DNA of 64,000 nt from Anaerolinea thermophila. GTDB taxonomy: Bacteria; Chloroflexota; Anaerolineae; Anaerolineales; Anaerolineaceae. Within the stretch, counting starts at the first letter, position 1. Every line of letters starts with the position of its first letter. Made by a program: the position numbers and the translations under genes. The notes beneath the pieces are model-generated. The model was not told the origin of the DNA. It saw only the letters and a list, made by a program, of their open reading frames with translations, and ran no database searches. Positions 60,698-64,000 of this stretch are shown piece by piece. The stretch is from positions 434,001-498,000 of the forward strand of contig NZ_DYHZ01000002.1 in NCBI RefSeq assembly GCF_020723905.1, read 5' to 3'.

Positions 60698-61897
60698 CTA
60701 CCGGATTACTGCGGGCAGAAACACCCGGTAGGTCAGAGAATTCACCACGGTAATGCGAACCGGGATGGACTTTGAAGAGCCTTCCGGCGGATTGGTGACT
60801 GTAATGGACAGAGTGCCCTGAGTGGTTCCCACGTTTTGCAGGGTGGCAGAATGCGGTGTGACCAGCATGGTATCACCGGGTGTCGTACCACTGGTGCGGC
60901 TGAGTTGCAGGAAATTGCTGGAAGGGCTGGTGCTGGCGCTCCACGTCAGCGGCGCACTGCCGAGGGAGTTTGTGGGCTGAACAGAAACGGAGTCCGGGTA
61001 CAGTTTTCCGGTGCTTTTTTCGTAAACAAAGGCGATCGAATCGGGCAGGTTCCCCAGGCGGCTCCCGTTGGTAGTCAGGTAAATGGTATCGCTGGCGCTG
61101 GTCGAGGTGGAGCCATTGCGCAGTTCCACCGAGACGGTATGCGTACCCGCTGTCCAGGGCAAACTCCAGCCGTTCAGACGCTCCTGAAAAGGCATCCATG
61201 CTGTCCATGTGCCGGAGTCGTTGCGCAGGCGCATTTCGTTCCAGGTGCCCTTGCCATATATGTACAGATTGACATCCGGAAAATCCGTTTGCGCGGCTTC
61301 GAGGTTAATCACAATAGGGTAAACGTTGGAACGTTTCCCAAAATCCTGTGTCCAGTACCGGTAATAATACCCACCCCCGTAGGTGTACCCTACCCCAATC
61401 TCACGGTAATTGCTGTTGAGGATGTTTGCGCGGTGCCCTTCGGAATTCATCCAGCCTTCCACAACGGCTTCCGGGCTGGCGAATCCGGCGGCAATGTTTT
61501 CACCGAGAGCAGACCAGCCTGAATAAAAGTTGCTGATCCGACTGGACCAGGAACATACCAGAGTTCCGCCGTCATAAGAGTCGTGATTAAAGTAATTCTC
61601 GTCCATCATATCCTTGGAGTGGTAACGACCGGCGTAGTCCAGATCGGTGTTACGCTTCAGCGGGGGAATGCCCAGTTTGTTCCGTTCGATGTTGGTCAGT
61701 TCCACCACACGCTGTTCATAGGAGTCATTCATCGGCGCTACATTCACCCGTGTACACCCGGTAAAGAGCAGTTCGGATGGGGGTGGGGTGTCCAGATTGA
61801 CCGCTTCGCCGATGACTTTGTCAGGTGGAGGCGTCTGGGCGGTGGCAAGCATGAACCAGAGGACAAGGGACAAAAGCAATAGAAGAGTGCGTTTCAT
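60698..61897 (-). CDS. Secreted CAP-domain (SCP/PR-1, YkwD-like) protein with FLP-type C-terminal tail
   Basis: A 399-residue secreted protein: signal peptide (1-21), CAP domain about residues 60-190 with YAGRYHSKDMMDENYFNH, GENIAAGF and EGWMNSEGHRANILN (His and Glu of the family site), then two beta-rich domains and the C-terminus YRVFLPAVIR. CAP proteins of this YkwD class occur in Gram-positive and Chloroflexota exoproteins; function is unclear. The tail is treated in the findings. Upstream it shares space with the VanW terminator. Confidence 0.85.
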   Translation of the reverse strand: MKRTLLLLLSLVLWFMLATAQTPPPDKVIGEAVNLDTPPPSELLFTGCTRVNVAPMNDSYEQRVVELTNIERNKLGIPPLKRNTDLDYAGRYHSKDMMDENYFNHDSYDGGTLVCSWSSRISNFYSGWSALGENIAAGFASPEAVVEGWMNSEGHRANILNSNYREIGVGYTYGGGYYYRYWTQDFGKRSNVYPIVINLEAAQTDFPDVNLYIYGKGTWNEMRLRNDSGTWTAWMPFQERLNGWSLPWTAGTHTVSVELRNGSTSTSASDTIYLTTNGSRLGNLPDSIAFVYEKSTGKLYPDSVSVQPTNSLGSAPLTWSASTSPSSNFLQLSRTSGTTPGDTMLVTPHSATLQNVGTTQGTLSITVTNPPEGSSKSIPVRITVVNSLTYRVFLPAVIR

Positions 61898-61911
61898 GGT
61901 GAACCCTCATG

Positions 61912-61949
61912 AAAAAAAAAGATGCGCCTATCTAGAGGATAAGCGCATC
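61912..61949 (-). terminator. Terminator after the VanW gene
   Basis: A 7-bp stem GATGCGC (61921-61927 with 61943-61949) with an inner 4-bp TATC/GATA extension after a C/A mismatch. On the minus strand it is followed by nine T (61920-61912). Confidence 0.85.
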
Positions 61950-61983
61950 CCCGTGCTTTTTGACTTTACAGGTCCTTTACGGT

Positions 61984-63843
61984 TTAATCCCGCGGGGGCA
62001 GTTCGGTGCCGGGACCGTACTCGAACACCTCTCCCCACGGCTCATAATGGGTGAAGAAGCGATCGCTGAAGTACAGCGTCCCATTCCTGTACACCCGGCG
62101 GGTCACCGTCACATCGGCACCTTTTGCCGCCCATTCCACCTGGCGGATTTCTCCCTGTTTGAGGTCCGGATTTTCACGGTACACCGTCTCCGGTGGATCG
62201 ACAATGTTGGTTGGGCCGGTGGTATCCCATTCTACAGAACGCCCATCTCTGGTGGAGTAAAATTTCCAGGTCAGGCTGTATCCGTTGACGTAGGTTTCCA
62301 TCAACAGCCAGTAAGGGGTGTCGTTGACAAACTTGAAGTCCACCAGCGGGACGAACACGGTAGCATCCAGCCCGGCAAGACGATCGGAATGCCCGGAAGC
62401 GGTTTGTTCGTAATATCCGACACGGTAGGCATGGGCGTGCCGTTCGACAATGGGGAATCCGGCGAAAAAGGCGTTGCGGAAGAGGGTGGTGCTCACCTGG
62501 CATACGCCGCCGCCCACGCCTTTGATGGTTTGTCCGCCGATGATGATGAGTGCTTCAGCATAGCCGTTATCCAGGGTAATATCGCCCATGGCTTGTGCCA
62601 TGGAAAAGGTCTCGCCTGGCGCGACCAGCAATCCGTGGAATTTGGAAGCCGCGGCTTTGATGTTTTGCACCCGCTCTGCGCTCGAACCACGGAAATAGGT
62701 GGTGGTTGCCTGAACCAGTTCGGTAATACCCAGTTGCTCACCGGTCATGTCATCGGTCACCGGCGGATTGGTGTATTGAATCTGCAGGGCAATGGTGTGC
62801 TCGCCCTGGGCCAGTTTTTCCTGAATGAGGTTTGCGCTTGCAGAAACGTCCAGTTCCCTGCCAATGACGGCATTTTGAATCACTTCCAGCTGGCGGGTGT
62901 CATCGTTGAAGATAAAGCGGGCATTGACCGGAGAACGGCGCAGTTTGGGGGCTAAATCGCTCAGGTAGGTGAGCAGATAGGACTCGTTCAGCCCAACCTG
63001 ATAGCGGGTGCCATCTTCTGCTTCAGCCCGCCGGATGACCAGCATTTGGGCTAACTGTTCGGGGGGGATAACCCATGGTCCATCTCCGGATGAGTCGCTG
63101 GCAGGCAGGGTGAGGGTCAGCGGCGCGCTGAGGATGCGGCGGGCTTGTTCGGCGGCGGTACTGGCATCCAGAATGGCGGGGGCTTCTTCCTGTACATACA
63201 GGTTGAGGATGGCGTCTTTCAGGGTTTGCATCTGCACACTGACCAGAATCAGCGAGGCGTTGAGGTCGAGTCTGCGCCCAATCTGTCCCTGGGTAACCTT
63301 GACCTCAGTGCCTTCTACCTGTAGGGTGGCATCCTTTGCGGAGATGTTAATTTCGGCGGCAATGTTGTTCAGATATGCCAGTGTGACCCGCTGGTCGAGC
63401 AACAACACCGGCGGGACATTTTTGCCACCTGCCAGCGCCAGACTCTGATCCCACAGGCGGGTGAGAGGATCACCGCTTCGTCCCACCTGAAAAGCCTGAC
63501 GAGCGCTTGCCAGCGGGTCGAGCGCCAGTCCCAGTTCGGCAGGGGTAACCATCCAGAAGCGGTCCCCGTCTTTGAGGACGATTTTTCCGGTTTGCGGGTA
63601 AGTGATGCGACGCTGAATTTCCAGGGCGGCATCGCGAGGGGTCATCCCGCTTACGTCCACACCTGCCACACTCACACCGGGGAAAATCCTGCCGGCATAG
63701 ACAATCTGGAACCCGAGGAAAAACACTGTCAGCACCACCGCAAATAGAGCAACACCCAGCATTCCTGCCAGCAAGATCTGCTGAAGAACAGGCACTGAAG
63801 GTTGTGGGGTGGGTCTTCGTGCGGGGTAATAAATTGTACTCAT
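61984..63843 (-). CDS. VanW-family protein with peptidoglycan-binding-like repeats
   Basis: A 619-residue protein. It has an N-terminal membrane helix (about 25-50), tandem peptidoglycan-binding-4-like domains (from IFPGVSVAGVDVSGMTP to about residue 370, with a repeated ALEIQRRI-type unit), and a VanW domain with FSMAQAMGDIT, GGGVCQVSTTLFRNAFFAG and ERHAHAYRVGYY. The end (about 550-619) resembles a G5-like beta domain by position only. VanW proteins are cell-wall associated; the exact function is unknown. The ATG at 63843 follows GGAGACCAG, with TATAAT (63858-63853) just upstream. Confidence 0.88.
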   Translation of the reverse strand: MSTIYYPARRPTPQPSVPVLQQILLAGMLGVALFAVVLTVFFLGFQIVYAGRIFPGVSVAGVDVSGMTPRDAALEIQRRITYPQTGKIVLKDGDRFWMVTPAELGLALDPLASARQAFQVGRSGDPLTRLWDQSLALAGGKNVPPVLLLDQRVTLAYLNNIAAEINISAKDATLQVEGTEVKVTQGQIGRRLDLNASLILVSVQMQTLKDAILNLYVQEEAPAILDASTAAEQARRILSAPLTLTLPASDSSGDGPWVIPPEQLAQMLVIRRAEAEDGTRYQVGLNESYLLTYLSDLAPKLRRSPVNARFIFNDDTRQLEVIQNAVIGRELDVSASANLIQEKLAQGEHTIALQIQYTNPPVTDDMTGEQLGITELVQATTTYFRGSSAERVQNIKAAASKFHGLLVAPGETFSMAQAMGDITLDNGYAEALIIIGGQTIKGVGGGVCQVSTTLFRNAFFAGFPIVERHAHAYRVGYYEQTASGHSDRLAGLDATVFVPLVDFKFVNDTPYWLLMETYVNGYSLTWKFYSTRDGRSVEWDTTGPTNIVDPPETVYRENPDLKQGEIRQVEWAAKGADVTVTRRVYRNGTLYFSDRFFTHYEPWGEVFEYGPGTELPPRD

Positions 63844-63959
63844 CTGGTCTCCATTATAACAAAACCGCTTAAGATATACATGAGACGTTCAGGCATGCAA
63901 AAAAGGTTCCAGAATAAAAAAACTGGAGGACGAATTTTGAATCAATTTTCTCAAATCCC

Positions 63960-63987
63960 TTGACACGGTATAGAAGGCGTGTATAAT
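63960..63987 (+). promoter_or_regulatory. Consensus sigma70 promoter reading off the right edge
   Basis: TTGACA (63960-63965), a 16-bp spacer and TATAAT (63982-63987), both perfect consensus. The window ends 13 bp later, so the transcript lies outside. The remaining 116 bp between the VanW start and this promoter are AT-rich with no other feature seen. Confidence 0.8.
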
Positions 63988-64000
63988 TCAGCCCGCTGTG

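Noticed and set aside
63850-64000. tRNA or rRNA gene at the right edge
   Set aside because: The strong promoter suggests a highly expressed gene beyond the window, but no tRNA or rRNA sequence is visible before the edge.

Overview
The window looks like a chromosomal segment of a Chloroflexota (Anaerolineae-type) anaerobe, probably moderately thermophilic. This is inferred from several traits together: a Thr/Pro-rich linker lipoprotein, a secreted protein ending in an FLP-type tail, an LLM-type (F420-like) oxidoreductase, a tryptophan T-box, Na+-based bioenergetics (a Na+-pumping decarboxylase and an Mrp antiporter), and frequent 4-nt gene overlaps. No rRNA, tRNA, CRISPR array or insertion sequence was recognised.

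Layout. 1-5.7 kb: a 5'-truncated, frameshifted membrane glycosyltransferase-like gene, a GH2 beta-mannosidase and a second membrane glycosyltransferase-like gene. 5.7-30.6 kb: a large catabolic island. It holds a MoaD-like protein, two paralogous GNAT-like proteins (one near each end), FdrA plus DUF1116 plus (convergent) DUF2877, a two-domain and a one-domain cyclase-family amidohydrolase, two different three-subunit molybdenum hydroxylases, a CoxG-like protein, a UraA-type NCS2 permease, an NmrA-like reductase and a four-subunit Na+-pumping acyl-CoA decarboxylase. 30.7-32.2 kb: a response regulator and an inositol monophosphatase. 32.2-39.2 kb: a complete trpEGDCFBA operon on the minus strand behind a T-box. 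39.2-45.9 kb: a seven-gene Mrp Na+/H+ antiporter operon followed by a coiled-coil membrane protein. 46-49 kb: a Fur-family regulator, a ferritin-like protein, MscL with a zinc ribbon and an ATP-grasp ligase. 49-52.6 kb: an LLM oxidoreductase, a lipoprotein, a small membrane protein and an L,D-transpeptidase. 52.7-58.7 kb: a surface glycan assembly operon. 58.8-63.8 kb: an LCP-family protein, a Trm112-like protein, a CAP-domain secreted protein and a VanW protein. The window ends on a strong promoter reading out of it.

The catabolic island is the most interesting region. Its parts fit stepwise fermentation of an N-heterocycle, plausibly a pyrimidine because the permease carries a UraA-like signature. 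Import would be followed by hydroxylation by Mo enzymes, metal-dependent ring opening by cyclase-family enzymes, carbamoyl transfer by the FdrA/DUF1116/DUF2877 set (related to oxamate carbamoyltransferase, which yields carbamoyl phosphate), and a Na+-pumping decarboxylation of an acyl-CoA. The Na+ gradient could be linked to the Mrp system. A shared inverted repeat, TTGT-N3-ACAA, lies at or near the four promoters of the island and resembles a GntR-type operator, suggesting one regulon. The substrate and the regulator are not visible in the window.
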